Shown here: in pieces, positions 1-19,432 of the stretch
How the letters are laid out: each line of letters starts with the position of its first letter
Position numbering within the stretch: the first letter of the stretch is position 1
Assembly (NCBI RefSeq): GCF_005795905.1
Contig: NZ_VAWE01000001.1
Location: forward strand, 4,138,001 to 4,202,000
From: Streptomyces marianii
GTDB lineage: Bacteria > Actinomycetota > Actinomycetes > Streptomycetales > Streptomycetaceae
Direction of reading: 5' to 3'
DNA length: 64,000 nucleotides
Notes under the pieces: model-generated
Database searches by the model: none
Seen by the model: the letters and a program-made list of their open reading frames with translations, nothing else
What the model was told of the DNA's origin: nothing
Position numbers and translations under genes: made by a program

Positions 1-135
1 GCGGGCGTCCTCCTGGTCCCCGGCGCCTCGTTCTTCTCCGACCCCGCGCGGGGCGAGCAGTACGTCCGCATCGCCTTCAACCGGCGCGCCGAGACGCTCC
101 GCGAGGCCGAGCAGCGGATCGCGGCGGCGTCATGA
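1..135 (+). CDS. C-terminal end of a PLP-dependent aminotransferase (partial)
   Basis: The frame is open from the window edge to a TGA at 133-135. The 44 residues contain GVLLVPGASF and YVRIAF followed by an Arg-rich helix. This is the typical end of class I/II fold-type I aminotransferases, where the Arg of the RIAF segment binds the substrate carboxylate. The Lys that binds PLP would lie outside the window. The stop overlaps an ATG of the next gene (ATGA), so it is probably cotranscribed with the P450 and PKS genes and may supply or modify an amine in the same pathway. The family call rests on a short tail, so a related PLP enzyme is possible. Confidence 0.55.
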   Translation, partial: AGVLLVPGASFFSDPARGEQYVRIAFNRRAETLREAEQRIAAAS

Positions 136-170
136 CCGGCCACCGGAACGGAGACGGCAGGAACACCACC

Positions 171-1379
171 ATGACCATCGAGCACGAGGAGCGGAAGGCG
201 GCCACGGCCGGCTGCCCGTACGCGCACCACGTCGGGCGACTCGGCCCGCTGCCGGAGTTCCTGGAGCACGGCGACGAGCCCGTCACCCGCGTCGCCACCC
301 CCACCGGCCACACGATGTGGCTGGTCCGCGACTACACGCTCGGCCGGTCGGTCCTCACCGATCGCCGCTTCAGCCGCGCCGAGGCCGTCAAGCCGCACGC
401 GCCGACGGTCATCGACGCCCAGCCCGTGCCGGACTCCATGATGAGCATGGACGGCGCCGAGCACGCCCGGCTGCGCCGCATGGTCACCGGCTCCTTCACC
501 ACCGGCAAGGTCGCCGCGATGGCCCCGTTCGTCGAGCGGCTCGCCGACGAGCACCTCGACCGGCTCGCCGAGGCCGGGCCCGGCGCCGACCTCGTCGAGA
601 CGATCGCCGCGCCGCTGCCGCTCGTCGTCCTCTGCTCGCTGCTCGGCGTCCCGCCCGAGGACGCCGACCGCTTCCGGAACTGGGTCGAGGTCCTCTTCGA
701 CATCTCCGTGAGCAGCCCCCGCGAGAAGGCCCGCCGCCGCCTCGAACTCGTGGAGTACATGTCCAACCTGATCGAGGAGAAGCGGCAGCGCGACGAGGAC
801 GACCTCCTCACCTCCCTGATCGGCGCGCACGACGGCGGCGACCTGTCCATGCCGGAGCTGCTGACCCTCGGCCTCACCCTGCTCATGGCCGGGTACGAGA
901 CCACCGTCGGCCAGCTGTCGCTGTCCGCGCTCGCCCTGCTCTCGGACCCCACCACCCTCGCCGCGCTGCGCGAACGGCCCGAACTCGTGCCGTCCGCCGT
1001 CGAGGAGCTGATGCGGCTCAGCCCCGCCACGCCGCTCGCCTTCCCGCGCGTCGCCGTCGAGACCGTCGAACTCGGCGACGTCACCGTCCGGGCCGGCGAG
1101 GGCGTCCTCGTCTCCTTGCTGCACGGCAACCGCGACGGGGCCGTCTTCGCCGACCCCGAGTTGCTCGACGCGGACAGCCGCACCGCCGCCCACCTGACCT
1201 TCGGACACGGCGTCCACCGATGCCTCGGCGCCCCGCTCGCCCGGCTCCAGGTCCGCATCGTCGTCGAACGGCTGCTGCGCCGCTTCCCCGGCATCCGGAC
1301 GGCCTCCGGGCCCGACGCGGTGCTGTGGAAGGACGGCCTCGCCACCCGAGGCCTCGCCCGGCTGCGGGTGGAGTGGTGA
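171..1379 (+). CDS. Cytochrome P450 (bacterial class I tailoring enzyme)
   Basis: About 402 residues, normal for soluble actinobacterial P450s. The I-helix motif AGYETT starts at about residue 240, the K-helix ExxR is seen as EELMR, and the haem-binding loop is [10 protein letters not shown] with Cys at about 351. There is no membrane anchor, so it is a cytosolic mono-oxygenase that needs a separate ferredoxin and reductase. None is encoded nearby. The start at 171 has AGGA 8 nt upstream. An in-frame ATG at 132 overlaps the upstream stop and would add 13 residues, but has a weaker ribosome site. Its place between an aminotransferase and PKS genes suggests oxidative tailoring of the polyketide. 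The substrate cannot be inferred. Confidence 0.93.
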   Translation: MTIEHEERKAATAGCPYAHHVGRLGPLPEFLEHGDEPVTRVATPTGHTMWLVRDYTLGRSVLTDRRFSRAEAVKPHAPTVIDAQPVPDSMMSMDGAEHARLRRMVTGSFTTGKVAAMAPFVERLADEHLDRLAEAGPGADLVETIAAPLPLVVLCSLLGVPPEDADRFRNWVEVLFDISVSSPREKARRRLELVEYMSNLIEEKRQRDEDDLLTSLIGAHDGGDLSMPELLTLGLTLLMAGYETTVGQLSLSALALLSDPTTLAALRERPELVPSAVEELMRLSPATPLAFPRVAVETVELGDVTVRAGEGVLVSLLHGNRDGAVFADPELLDADSRTAAHLTFGHGVHRCLGAPLARLQVRIVVERLLRRFPGIRTASGPDAVLWKDGLATRGLARLRVEW

Positions 1380-1458
1380 CCACCCCTGGCTGAGCCGGCC
1401 CGCTCCGGTCACCCCGTGCCGCCGCCCCCGTGCCGTTGACCCCGTACCAGCCCTCGGA

Positions 1459-10086
<8,628 letters not shown>

Positions 10087-10117
10087 ACCCGCCCCACAGG
10101 GCAGTAGGAGATTCACG

Positions 10118-13100
10118 ATGACGTCCACCGACCAGCAGCAGGTCGTCGAGGCGCTGCGGACAGCGCTCAAGGAGAACGCGCGCCTCAAGCAGGCCCACAG
10201 CCGGCTGAAACAGCGTGACGAGGAGCCGATCGCGATCGTCGGCATGGCCTGCCGGTTCCCCGGCGGGGTGCGCTCCCCGCAGGACCTCTGGCAGCTCGTC
10301 ACCGACGGCGTCGACGCCGTCGGCCCGTTCCCCGCCGACCGTGGCTGGAACCTGACGGAGCTGTACGACGAGGACCCCGACACCCCCGGCACGTCCTATG
10401 TGCGGGAGGGCGGCTTCCTGCGCGACGCCGCCCGCTTCGATCCCGAGTTCTTCGGGATCTCCCCGCGCGAGGCGCTCGCCATCGACCCGCAGCAGCGGCT
10501 GCTCCTCGAGACGGCATGGGAGACCTTCGAGCACGCCGGCATCGACCCGCGCAGTCTGCGCGGCTCCCGCACCGGCGTCTTCGTCGGCACGATGTACGAC
10601 GACTACGCCTCCCGCCTCTCCCCGGCCCCCGAGGAGTACGAGGGCTACCTCAGCACCGGCAGCGCAGGCAGCGTGGCCTCCGGCCGCGTCTCGTACACCT
10701 TCGGTCTCGAAGGCCCGGCGCTCACCGTCGACACGGCCTGCTCGTCCTCGCTGGTCGCGCTGCACCTGGCGTGCGCGTCGCTGCGACGCGGCGAGAGCAC
10801 GCTCGCCCTGGCGGGCGGCGCGACGGTCATGGCGACGCCGACGCCGTTCGTGGAGTTCAGCCGGCAGCGCGGGCTCGCCCCCGACGGCCGCTGCAAGCCC
10901 TTCGCGGGCTCGGCCGACGGCACCGGCTGGTCGGAGGGCGCTGCGCTGATCCTCGTGGAGCGGCTCTCGGACGCCCGCCGCAACGGGCACCGCGTCCTGG
11001 CCGTCGTCCGTGGCTCGGCCGTCAACCAGGACGGCGCCAGCAACGGCCTCACCGCCCCCAACGGGCCCGCGCAGGAACGCCTCATCGGCCAGGCGCTCGC
11101 CGCCGCCGGACTGACGGCGACCGACGTCGACGCGGTCGAGGCGCACGGCACCGGCACCCGGCTCGGCGACCCGATCGAGGCCCAGGCCCTGATCGCCACC
11201 TACGGCCGCTCCCGTGCCGCCGGCACCCCGCTCTACCTGGGCTCGCTCAAGTCCAACATCGGGCACTCGCAGGCGGCCGCCGGTGTCGGCGGCGTGATCA
11301 AGATGACGATGGCGATGCGGCACGGGGTGCTCGCCCGCACCCTGCACGTAGACGAGCCCACCCCGCACGTCGACTGGTCGGACGGCTCGGTTGCCCTGTT
11401 GACGGAGGAGCGGGCCTGGCCCGAGCACGGCCGTCCGCGCCGGGCGGCGGTGTCCTCCTTCGGCATCAGCGGCACCAACGCCCACGTCATCCTGGAACAG
11501 GCCCCGGAGGAGGCGCCGGCCACGCGGTCCTCGGCGCCGTCGGCGACCGCACCGGCCGAGGCGGCCCTGCCGGCCGTCCCCGTGCTGCTCTCCGCCGCCA
11601 CCGCCACCGCCCTACGCGACCAGGCGGACCGGCTCTACCGCCACCTGACCGCCGACCCGGCCGCCGAGGCGTCCCCGGCCGACCTCGCCGACCTCGGGCG
11701 CTCCCTCGCCGTGTCCCGCTCCCACCTGACGCACCGCGCGGTGCTCGTCGCCGAGGACCGGAAGCGGCTCCTCGACGGCCTGCGGGCCCTCGCCACCGAG
11801 ACCGCCCACAAGGGCGGGCCCGAGGCCGTGCGCGGCACCGCCCAGGAGGGCAGGACCGCGTTCCTCTTCGCCGGCCAGGGCTCCCAGCGGGCCGCGGCGG
11901 GCAAGGAGCTGTACGAGGCGTTCCCCGCGTACGCCGCCGCCTTCGACGCCGTCTGCGCGGCCGTCGACCCGCACCTGGAACGCCCGCTGCGGGAGGTGCT
12001 CTTCGCCCCCGAGGACTCCGCCGACGCGGCGCTCCTGCACTACACCGCGTACACCCAGCCCGCGCTGTTCGCGTGCGAGGTCGCCCTCCACCGCCTTCTC
12101 GACTCGTGGGGCGTGCGGCCCGACGCCGTCCTCGGCCATTCGGTCGGCGCCTTCGCCGCCGCGCACGCCGCCGGGGTCCTCTCCCTGGAGGACGCGGCCG
12201 AGTTGATCGCCGCCCGCGGCCGGATCATGCAGAGCCTGGAACCGGGCGGGGCGATGGTGGCCCTGCGCACCGGCGAGGCCGAGGCGCTCGCGCTGCTCGC
12301 CGGGTACGAGGACCGGGTGTCGGTCGCGGCCGTGAACGGGCCCGGCGCCACCGTCCTCTCGGGCGACCGGCAGGCCCTGGAGGCGGTCGTCGCCGCCTTC
12401 GAGTCCCGGGGCGGGAAGGCCACCTGGCTGCGCGTCAGCCACGCCTTCCACTCGCCGCTGATGGAGCCCGCCCTCGACCGGTTCCGCGCCGTCGCCCGGC
12501 GCATGACCTTCCATGCGCCCCGGATCACCTTCGTCTCCGACCTCACCGGCCGGACGGCGACGGCGGCCGAACTGGCCGACCCCGAGTACTGGGTGCGGCA
12601 CGTCCGCGAGGCGGTCCGCTTCCAGGACGGGGTGCACAGCCTCGCCGGCCTCGGCTGCGTCCGCTTCCTGGACCTCGGCCCCTCCGGCGACCTCGCCGCC
12701 ATCGCCGCGAACTGCCTCGCCGAGGAGACCGGGCTGCGCCGCCCGCGCGGCGGCCACCGGGTCGTGCCCGCGCTGCGCCGCCGCCGGCCGGAGGTCACCG
12801 CCCTGCTCGACGCCGTCGCCCGGCTGCACGCGGACGGCGCGGACGTCGACTGGAACGCGTTCTTCGCCGGACGGCCCGCCCGCCACATCGAGCTGCCGAC
12901 GTACGCCTTCCAGCATGGCCACTACTGGCTGGAGGGGACGCGTCAGCGGACCTCCGGCACGGCCGGCACTGCCGACGCGGCCGGTCTCGACGCGGCGGAC
13001 CACCCGCTGCTCGCCGCCGTCGCCGAGGTGCCCGGCCTCGACGGGCTGCTGGTCAGCGGGCGGCTCTCGCTGGCCGAGCACCCGTGGCTCGCGGACCACC

Positions 13101-16100
13101 GCGTCGCGGGCGAGATCCTGGTGCCCGGCACCGCGCTCCTGGACCTGGCGGCGTGGACCGCACGCGAGGCGGGCTGCGCGCTCGTCGAGGAACTCCTCAT
13201 GGAGGCCCCGCTCATCGTGCCCGAGGACGGCTCGGTGCGGCTGCGGCTCTTCCTCGCCGCGCCGGACGCCTCCGGGGCGCGCGCCCTCACCCTGCACTCC
13301 CGCCGCGAGCCCGCGCGCGGGGAGGACGGTGCCGAGCCGTCGGGGTGGACCCGCCACGCGCACGGCTCCGTCGCCTCCGGCATCTCCGGCGTCTCCGGCG
13401 TCTCCGGCGGCGAGACGCGGCCTGCGGACCTCTCCGTCTGGCCGCCGACCGGCGCAGAGCCCGTCGCCGTCCCGCCGGCCGCGCTGTACGAGGACCTGGC
13501 GGCGCGCGGACTCGCCTACGGGCCCGCGTTTCGGCGCGTCGGCGCGATGTGGCGGCGCGGCGAGGAGACCTTCGCCGAGGTGGCGCTGCCCGAGGACGGC
13601 CCGGCCCGCCCGGACGCGTACCGCGTCCACCCGGCGCTGCTCGACGCGGCCCTGCACCCCCTTGCCACCGGCGGCGTGATCCACGACGGCGGTACGGGGC
13701 TGCTGCCCTACGCCTGGTCCGGGGTCCGCGTCCACGGCTCCGCAGGCGGGCGGCTGCGCGTCCGGCTCGCCCCAGCGGGCGCGAGCTCCGTCGCCGTCGA
13801 GGTCGCCGACGCCACCGGCGCCCCGGTCGCCTCCGTGGCCGCGCTCGCGCTCCGCCCGCTGCCCTCCGGAAGCACCGGAAACGGCACCGAGCCCGACGGC
13901 CTGCTCGTCCCCTCCTGGTCGCCGCTGCCCGCGCTGACCCGCGCCCCGGCCGCCTCCGGCCGCTGGGCCCTGATCGGCACCGCCGAGGACACCGCCGCCG
14001 AGGCGGCCGAGGCCCTGGCCGCCGCGCTCGGCGAGGCCGGTGCCGTCCCGGCCGTCCACCGGGACGCCGAGGCGCTCGCCGCCGCGCTCGCCGCCGGTGC
14101 GCCCGCCCCCGACCTGGTCGTCCTGGTCTGCCCCGCCGCCGACGGCGGGTCCGCGACCGCCGAAGGCGTCCGCGAGGTCCTGTACCGGACCCTGGCCGTC
14201 ACCCGCCTCCTCGTCGACGACGAGCGCCTGCACCACACCCGGCTCGTCGCGCTCACCCGTGGCGCAGTCGCCGTCGGCGGAGATGCGGTCGCCGCCCCCG
14301 GGCAGCGGGCCGTCTGGGGCATGCTCCGCTCCGCCGACCGCGAGCACCCGGGCCGCTTCCTCCTCGTCGACGAGGACGGCACGGCCGAGTCCCGGCGCTC
14401 CCTGCCGGCGGCCCTGGCCACCGGCGAACCGGAGCTCGCCCTGCGCGGCGGCGTCGCCCACCGTCCCGTACTCGACTCGGACGGCCCGGCCGGGGGCCTC
14501 GTCCCGCCCGCCGACGCCCCGCACTGGCGGCTCGACTACGTCGCCCGCAAGTCCTTCGCCGACTTGACCCTGGAGCCCTGGCCCGAGGCCGACGCGCCGC
14601 TGGCCCCCGGCCAGATCCGGGTACGGATGCGAGCGGCGGGACTCAACTTCCGCGACGTCCTGCTCGCCCTCGGCGTCATCCCGCCCGCCGTGGACGTCTC
14701 CGCCGAGAACCCCGGCCAGGGCGGCGAGGGAGCCGGCGTCGTCCTCGACATCGGCCCCGGCGTCACCGGACTGCGCCCCGGCGACCGGGTGATGGGCCTG
14801 TTCTCCGGTGTCGGCCCGGTCTCCGTGACCGACCACCGGCTCGTGTGCCGCGTCCCCGAGGGCTGGTCCTTCACCCAGGCGGCCGCGGTCCCCGTCACGT
14901 ACCTCACCGCCTACTACGGTCTGGTCGACCTCGCCGGACTGCGCGCCGGGGAGTCGGTCCTCGTGCACGCGGGCACCGGCGGCGTCGGCACGGCCGCGCT
15001 CCAGATCGCCCGCCACCTCGGCGCCCGCGCCTGGTCCACGGCCAGCCCCGCCAAGTGGGACGTGCTGCGCGCCGCTGGCCTCGCCGAGGACCGGATCGCC
15101 TCCTCCCGGAGCCTGGACTTCGAGGAGCGCTTCCGGACCACCACCGGCGGCGAGGGCTTCGACGTGGTGCTCAACTCCCTCGCGGGCGAGTACGTCGACG
15201 CCTCGCTGCGGCTGCTGCCGCGCGGCGGCCGCTTCCTGGAGATGGGCAAGACCGACCGGCGCGACCCGGCCGCCGTCGCCGCCGCGCACCCGGGCGTCAA
15301 CTACCGGGCGTACGACGTGCGCGAGCCCGGACCCGACCGCATCCAGGAGATGCTGACCGCCCTGCTCGGCCTCTTCGAACAGGGCGCCCTCCAGGCGCCG
15401 CCGGTCTCCGTCTGGGACGTGCGCCGCGCCCCCGACGCCTTCCGTCACCTCGCCGAGGCCCGGCACATCGGCAAGGTCGTCCTCGCCCTCCCGGACGAGA
15501 CCGGCCCCTGGGACCCGTCCCGGGCCGTCCTGATCACCGGCGGCCTCGGCTGGCTCGGCCGGCTGACCGCCCGCCACCTGGTGACCGACCACGGGGTGCG
15601 GCAGTTGGTCCTGCTGGGGCGCAGCGCGGCGACGGCCGCGTCCGGCGAGACCGCCGACGCACTCGACGAACTGCGCGACCTGGGCGCCGAGGTGCACACG
15701 GCGGTGTGCGACGCCGCCGACCGTGACGCGCTCGCCGCCACCCTGGCGGATCTCGCCGCGCGCGGTGTCCGCGTCGGCGGCGTGGTCCACGCGGCAGGCG
15801 TCCTGGACGACGGCCTCCTCACCTCCCTGACAACCGAGAAGCTCGACCGCACGCTGCGCGCCAAGGTGGACGCCGCGCTGCACCTGCACGAGCTGACGGA
15901 CAGTCTCGACCTGAGCGCGTTCGTCGCCTTCTCCTCAATCGCCGGCACCCTCGGCTCGGCGGGCCAGGCGGGTTACGCCGCCGGGAACGCCTTCCTGGAC
16001 GGCCTGATGGAGCGGCGCCGCGCCGCCGGACGGCCGGGTCTGTCGGTGGTCTGGGGCCTGTGGGAGGGCTCTGGCGGCATGGGCAGCGGCCTGACCGACA

Positions 16101-16789
16101 CCGACCTCGCGCGCATGGCCCGTACGGGTGTGGCGCCGCTGCCGGTGAAGCACGGCCTGGCAATGCTGGACGCGGCGCTGCGCCGCGATGTGCCGGTGGC
16201 GGTCGCCGCGGAGTGGAACGCGGACGGTCTGCGCGCCCGCAGCGCCGCCGGTACGCTCCCGCCGCTACTGCGGTCCCTGGTCCCGGCCTCGGCGCCCGCA
16301 CCGGCCGCTGCCGCCGCGCCCGCGCCGGTACGAGTTCTCGCGCCGCGCCCGGCGCGGCCGGCGGGCGACCTGATGGAGGTGGTGCGCCGGGAGATCGCGA
16401 CGGTCTTGGGCCATGCCTCCGCCGAGGCGGTCGACATCCACGGCGTCTTCGACCAGATCGGCTTCGACTCCCTCACCGCCGTCGAACTGCGCAACCGCCT
16501 CACCAAGACCACCGGCATCAAACTCCCCGCCACCTTCATCTACGACTGGCCCACCCCCACCGACCTCGTCGACCACCTCCACACCCAACTCGGCCACCCC
16601 ACCCAGGAATCGGCCCAGGAGACGGCCACGACGGCCACGGCGGCCGAGGCGGCGCTCGACGAGATCGTCCGGCTCGCCGCCGAGCTCACCGAGGAGCCGC
16701 TCAGCGACCTGCTGCGCGACGCCGCGCGCGACCGTCTGCACGGTGTGCTCGCCGCCATGGGCACCGGCGCGGGCGGCGGTGCCGCGTGA
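10118..16789 (+). CDS. Modular type I PKS, fully reducing module (KS-AT-DH-ER-KR-ACP)
   Basis: 2223 residues, 31 nt after the previous PKS with a TAGGAG ribosome site. An N-terminal coiled-coil docking helix (about 1-32) precedes KS (Cys about 208, VDTACSSS), AT (GHSVG, Ser about 675; HAFH about 775, malonyl-type), DH (HxxxGxxxxP, His about 994; Asp about 1176), ER (from about 1472; NADPH loop HAGTGGVG about 1617), KR (GGLGWLG about 1808, LDD motif, Tyr about 1953) and ACP (Ser about 2118). All catalytic motifs look intact, so the module should add a fully reduced two-carbon unit. There is no terminal TE or reductase domain. The chain must pass to another protein or be released by a separate enzyme, and the short C-terminal helical tail may be a docking element. 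The stop overlaps the GTG of the thioesterase gene. Confidence 0.96.
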   Translation: MTSTDQQQVVEALRTALKENARLKQAHSRLKQRDEEPIAIVGMACRFPGGVRSPQDLWQLVTDGVDAVGPFPADRGWNLTELYDEDPDTPGTSYVREGGFLRDAARFDPEFFGISPREALAIDPQQRLLLETAWETFEHAGIDPRSLRGSRTGVFVGTMYDDYASRLSPAPEEYEGYLSTGSAGSVASGRVSYTFGLEGPALTVDTACSSSLVALHLACASLRRGESTLALAGGATVMATPTPFVEFSRQRGLAPDGRCKPFAGSADGTGWSEGAALILVERLSDARRNGHRVLAVVRGSAVNQDGASNGLTAPNGPAQERLIGQALAAAGLTATDVDAVEAHGTGTRLGDPIEAQALIATYGRSRAAGTPLYLGSLKSNIGHSQAAAGVGGVIKMTMAMRHGVLARTLHVDEPTPHVDWSDGSVALLTEERAWPEHGRPRRAAVSSFGISGTNAHVILEQAPEEAPATRSSAPSATAPAEAALPAVPVLLSAATATALRDQADRLYRHLTADPAAEASPADLADLGRSLAVSRSHLTHRAVLVAEDRKRLLDGLRALATETAHKGGPEAVRGTAQEGRTAFLFAGQGSQRAAAGKELYEAFPAYAAAFDAVCAAVDPHLERPLREVLFAPEDSADAALLHYTAYTQPALFACEVALHRLLDSWGVRPDAVLGHSVGAFAAAHAAGVLSLEDAAELIAARGRIMQSLEPGGAMVALRTGEAEALALLAGYEDRVSVAAVNGPGATVLSGDRQALEAVVAAFESRGGKATWLRVSHAFHSPLMEPALDRFRAVARRMTFHAPRITFVSDLTGRTATAAELADPEYWVRHVREAVRFQDGVHSLAGLGCVRFLDLGPSGDLAAIAANCLAEETGLRRPRGGHRVVPALRRRRPEVTALLDAVARLHADGADVDWNAFFAGRPARHIELPTYAFQHGHYWLEGTRQRTSGTAGTADAAGLDAADHPLLAAVAEVPGLDGLLVSGRLSLAEHPWLADHRVAGEILVPGTALLDLAAWTAREAGCALVEELLMEAPLIVPEDGSVRLRLFLAAPDASGARALTLHSRREPARGEDGAEPSGWTRHAHGSVASGISGVSGVSGGETRPADLSVWPPTGAEPVAVPPAALYEDLAARGLAYGPAFRRVGAMWRRGEETFAEVALPEDGPARPDAYRVHPALLDAALHPLATGGVIHDGGTGLLPYAWSGVRVHGSAGGRLRVRLAPAGASSVAVEVADATGAPVASVAALALRPLPSGSTGNGTEPDGLLVPSWSPLPALTRAPAASGRWALIGTAEDTAAEAAEALAAALGEAGAVPAVHRDAEALAAALAAGAPAPDLVVLVCPAADGGSATAEGVREVLYRTLAVTRLLVDDERLHHTRLVALTRGAVAVGGDAVAAPGQRAVWGMLRSADREHPGRFLLVDEDGTAESRRSLPAALATGEPELALRGGVAHRPVLDSDGPAGGLVPPADAPHWRLDYVARKSFADLTLEPWPEADAPLAPGQIRVRMRAAGLNFRDVLLALGVIPPAVDVSAENPGQGGEGAGVVLDIGPGVTGLRPGDRVMGLFSGVGPVSVTDHRLVCRVPEGWSFTQAAAVPVTYLTAYYGLVDLAGLRAGESVLVHAGTGGVGTAALQIARHLGARAWSTASPAKWDVLRAAGLAEDRIASSRSLDFEERFRTTTGGEGFDVVLNSLAGEYVDASLRLLPRGGRFLEMGKTDRRDPAAVAAAHPGVNYRAYDVREPGPDRIQEMLTALLGLFEQGALQAPPVSVWDVRRAPDAFRHLAEARHIGKVVLALPDETGPWDPSRAVLITGGLGWLGRLTARHLVTDHGVRQLVLLGRSAATAASGETADALDELRDLGAEVHTAVCDAADRDALAATLADLAARGVRVGGVVHAAGVLDDGLLTSLTTEKLDRTLRAKVDAALHLHELTDSLDLSAFVAFSSIAGTLGSAGQAGYAAGNAFLDGLMERRRAAGRPGLSVVWGLWEGSGGMGSGLTDTDLARMARTGVAPLPVKHGLAMLDAALRRDVPVAVAAEWNADGLRARSAAGTLPPLLRSLVPASAPAPAAAAAPAPVRVLAPRPARPAGDLMEVVRREIATVLGHASAEAVDIHGVFDQIGFDSLTAVELRNRLTKTTGIKLPATFIYDWPTPTDLVDHLHTQLGHPTQESAQETATTATAAEAALDEIVRLAAELTEEPLSDLLRDAARDRLHGVLAAMGTGAGGGAA

Positions 16790-17547
16790 CCACCGCCGCC
16801 CGCACCTCGGCGCGCTGCCTGCGCGCCTTCCACCCCCGGCCGGACGCCGCCGCCCGCCTCGTGTGCTTCCCGCACGCGGGCGGCACCGCCCGGGCCTTCG
16901 CGGAGCTGTCGGCCGCGCTCCCGGCGGACATCGCCGTGGACGCCGTCCAGTACCCGGGCCGGCACGAGCGCCGCTCCGACCCCCACCCCGGGCAGATCGC
17001 GGCCCTGGCCGACGAGGTGGCCCGGGCCCTCACGGACCGCGCCGACGACCGGCCGCTGTTCCTCGCGGGCCTCAGCATGGGCGCCCTGGTGGCGTTCGAG
17101 ACCGCCCGTCGGCTCGCCGCGACGGACGCCGCGACCCGGCTGATCGTCTCGGCCGCGCTGCCGCCGTCCCACGACTGGCAGGAGCGCGACCTGGACGCGT
17201 GCACCGACGCCGAGATCGTCGCCGAGCTGCGCCGGCTCGGCGGGGTCCCCGAGGAGCTGCTCATCGACGAGGAGGTCCTGCGGCACGTGATCGACCTGCT
17301 CCGCACCGACCACCGCGCCCTGCGCCGCTACGGCTGCCCGGCCGACGCCACCCTGTCGGTCCCGGTCACGGTGCTCCTCGGCAACGCCGACCCGAAGGCC
17401 GACGTCGTCCGGACGCGCGGCTGGGCGGACCACACCACCGGCGCCGCGCACACCGAGGTGCTGCCCGGCGGCCACTTCGCCCTGGCCGACCCGGCCACCG
17501 GCGCGGCCCGCCGGCTCACCGAGCTGATCCGGGCGGACCTCACGTGA
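16786..17547 (+). CDS. Type II (editing) thioesterase
   Basis: 253 residues, an alpha/beta hydrolase of the RedJ/GrsT class. FPHAGG near residue 28 and QYPGRHERR are the family signatures. The nucleophile elbow is GLSMG instead of the usual GHSMG, followed by an Asp-containing LLGNADP loop and a GGHF catalytic His. Type II thioesterases remove stalled or mis-primed acyl groups from PKS carrier proteins. The GTG start overlaps the PKS stop (GTGA), so translation is coupled. Longer readings of this frame back to 16060 run through the PKS KR and ACP domains and are spurious. Cytosolic, no signal peptide. Confidence 0.93.
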   Translation: MTTAARTSARCLRAFHPRPDAAARLVCFPHAGGTARAFAELSAALPADIAVDAVQYPGRHERRSDPHPGQIAALADEVARALTDRADDRPLFLAGLSMGALVAFETARRLAATDAATRLIVSAALPPSHDWQERDLDACTDAEIVAELRRLGGVPEELLIDEEVLRHVIDLLRTDHRALRRYGCPADATLSVPVTVLLGNADPKADVVRTRGWADHTTGAAHTEVLPGGHFALADPATGAARRLTELIRADLT

Positions 17548-17615
17548 CCAGCCGCCCCGACACCACCCCCACCCGTCATCGACCCCCCACCCCCACGTCC
17601 CTGAGAGGAGACGCC

Positions 17616-18790
17616 ATGCAGGCAGCCCCCGCCGAGCTGGTGCGAGAGATCTACCGAGCGGGCTGCGAAGGCCGCGTCCCCCGCCTGCCCACCGACCTGA
17701 CGGCCCTGGAGGACGCGGCACGGAAGGTGATGACGCCGGCGCGAGCGGATACGTCATCGGCAACGCGGGGACGGGCCGCACGGGCCGGGAGAACCGGGAG
17801 GCGTTCGACCGCCACCGGCTCGTGCCCCGCATGCTGCGCGGCGTCAGCACGCGCGACCTGTCGGTCTCCCTCTTCGGCCGCCGCCTGCCCGCCCCGGTCC
17901 TGCTCGCGCCGATCGCCTCGCAGACCGTGGTCCACCCGGAGGGCGAACTCGCCACCGTCCGGGGCGCGTCGGACGCGAACGTGCCGGTCGTCCTGTCCAC
18001 CGGCTCCTCCCACAGCCTGGAGGAGGTGGCCGAGGCCGCCGCCCCGGAGGGCGAGCGCTGGTTCCAGTTCTACTGGCCGTCGGACCGGGCGGTCGCGGAG
18101 TCCCTGGTGCGCCGCGCGGAGGCCGCCGGCTACACCGCGCTCGTCCTCACGGTCGACGCGCCCGCCTTTGGCTACCGGCCGACGGACCTGGACCACGGCT
18201 ACCTTCCGTTCCTGCACGGCGCGGGTCTCGCCAACTTCACCTCGGACCCCGTCTTCCGGGCGGGCCTGCCGGCTGGCGCCGACGGCCGGGCCGTCGTCGA
18301 GCACTGGGCGCGGGTCTTCGGCAATCCGTCGCTGACCTGGGACGACCTGCCGTGGCTGCGGGAACTGACCCGGCTGCCGATCCTCCTCAAGGGCATCCTC
18401 CACCCGGGCGACGCCCGCCGGGCCCGCGCGTACGGCGTCGACGGCCTGGTCGTCTCCAACCACGGCGGGCGTCAGCTCGACGGCTCGGTCGCGGCGCTCG
18501 ACGCGCTGCCCGCCGTGCGCGCCGCCGTCGGTCCCGACGTCCCGGTCCTCCTCGACTCGGGGGTGCGCACGGGCAGCGACGTCCTGAAGGCGCTGGCGCT
18601 CGGCGCGGACGCGGTGCTCTACGGCCGCCCGTACCTCTACGGGCTCGCCCTGGACGGCCGGGACGGCGTGGCGCACGTCCTCACGTGCCTGCTCGCCGAA
18701 CTGGATCTCGCGCTGGCCCTGGCCGGCTGCCCGACCGTCGCCGACGTCACCAGCGACCTGCTCCTGCCGGCCGGAGGTGAGCGCCGATGA
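17616..18790 (+). pseudogene. FMN-dependent alpha-hydroxy-acid oxidase (lactate 2-monooxygenase-like), frameshifted
   Basis: An ATG at 17616 with GAGAGGAG 5 nt upstream opens a frame that matches the family N-terminus up to VMTP at about 17740. The homologous sequence then continues in the +2-shifted frame from GYVIGNAGTG to the TGA at 18788-18790. One base appears to be missing at about 17740-17747. Downstream motifs are intact: GYV (flavin-pocket Tyr), QFYWP, LLKGILHPGDA (FMN-binding Lys) and SNHGGRQ (catalytic His and substrate Arg). NFTSDPVFR resembles lactate monooxygenase-type members more than hydroxymandelate oxidases. A GTG at 17822 could yield a shortened 322-residue protein lacking the first part of the barrel. 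It could be true decay or a sequencing error. The stop overlaps the next ATG. Confidence 0.85.
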
Positions 18791-19128
18791 CCACGGCGAC
18801 CGCGACGAACCCGACCATGACCACGACCACGTACAAGCCCGGGCACGGCGGCTGGATCCGCCAATACCACGAGCCGGGCGGGGACGGCCCCACCCTGGTC
18901 TGCTTCCCGCACGCGGGCGGCTCGGCGGCCACGTACCACTCCCTCTCGGCGAAGCTGTCCGCCGGGAACCGGGTGCTGCTCGTGCAGTACCCCGGCCGCC
19001 AGGACCGCCTGGCCGAACAGCCCCTGGAGGACCTGCGGCAGCTCGCCGACCAGGTCGTGGAAGCGCTCACCCCGTGGCTCGACGGCCCGCTGGTGCTCTT
19101 CGGGCACAGCATGGGCTCCGTCCTCGCC
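18787..19128 (+). pseudogene. Second type II thioesterase, 3'-truncated at a mobile-element junction
   Basis: ATG at 18787 overlaps the preceding stop (ATGA). The first 114 or so residues are a clear type II thioesterase: FPHAGGSAATYHSL, QYPGRQDRL and the nucleophile elbow LFGHSMGSVLA. Homology ends abruptly after that motif, at about 19128, and the following DNA in another frame is an integrase-like tail. The Asp and His of the catalytic triad and more than half of the protein are missing, so it should be inactive. The original frame stays open to 20196 only as an out-of-phase reading of the transposase. With the intact copy at 16786 the cluster once had two thioesterases. Confidence 0.88.
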
Positions 19129-19432
19129 TGCCACCGCCTGGGCCTGTCTCCCTGGCCAGGCCCGCTACCTCTTCCGCCCCGCGAGCCATGCCCGGGGCAC
19201 GAACACCGTCACCAACTTCCTCGCCCGTACCAAGCGCACCCCCGGGACACCGGCCCTGGTGATGGGCCGGACCCGTGCAACCTGGCTCGTCGACGCCGTC
19301 GAGGCCCGCATGTACCTGCCCACGCTGATGGCCGCCGCCGGCCTGACCACTCTGCGTTCGATCGACCGGATCCTGCCCTACGTCCGCAACCTGCCGCCCG
19401 ACCAGGCCGCCGCCATGTTGAGGGAGCTGTAG
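19129..19432 (+). pseudogene. C-terminal fragment of an integrase-like protein (5' end missing)
   Basis: The frame ending in TAG at 19430-19432 reads back without a stop through about 100 codons into the thioesterase junction. Recognisable pieces are RYLFRPA, RTRATWLVDAVEARM and LMAAAGLTTLRSIDRILPYV. The RATWLV...LMAAAGL pattern resembles the C-terminal part of actinobacterial tyrosine-recombinase-like proteins that accompany transposable modules. No start codon or complete catalytic set is present. The next gene starts 1 nt after the stop (TAGATG), which suggests the two were translationally coupled. The family assignment is from memory and tentative. Confidence 0.5.

Noticed and set aside
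10516..15726. 1736-codon open frame on the plus strand inside the second PKS
   Set aside because: Arg/Pro-rich out-of-frame reading of PKS codons with no domain. The PKS frame carries all catalytic motifs.
16060..16785. N-terminal extension of the type II thioesterase frame
   Set aside because: It runs through the KR and ACP of the second PKS. The true start is the coupled GTG at 16786.
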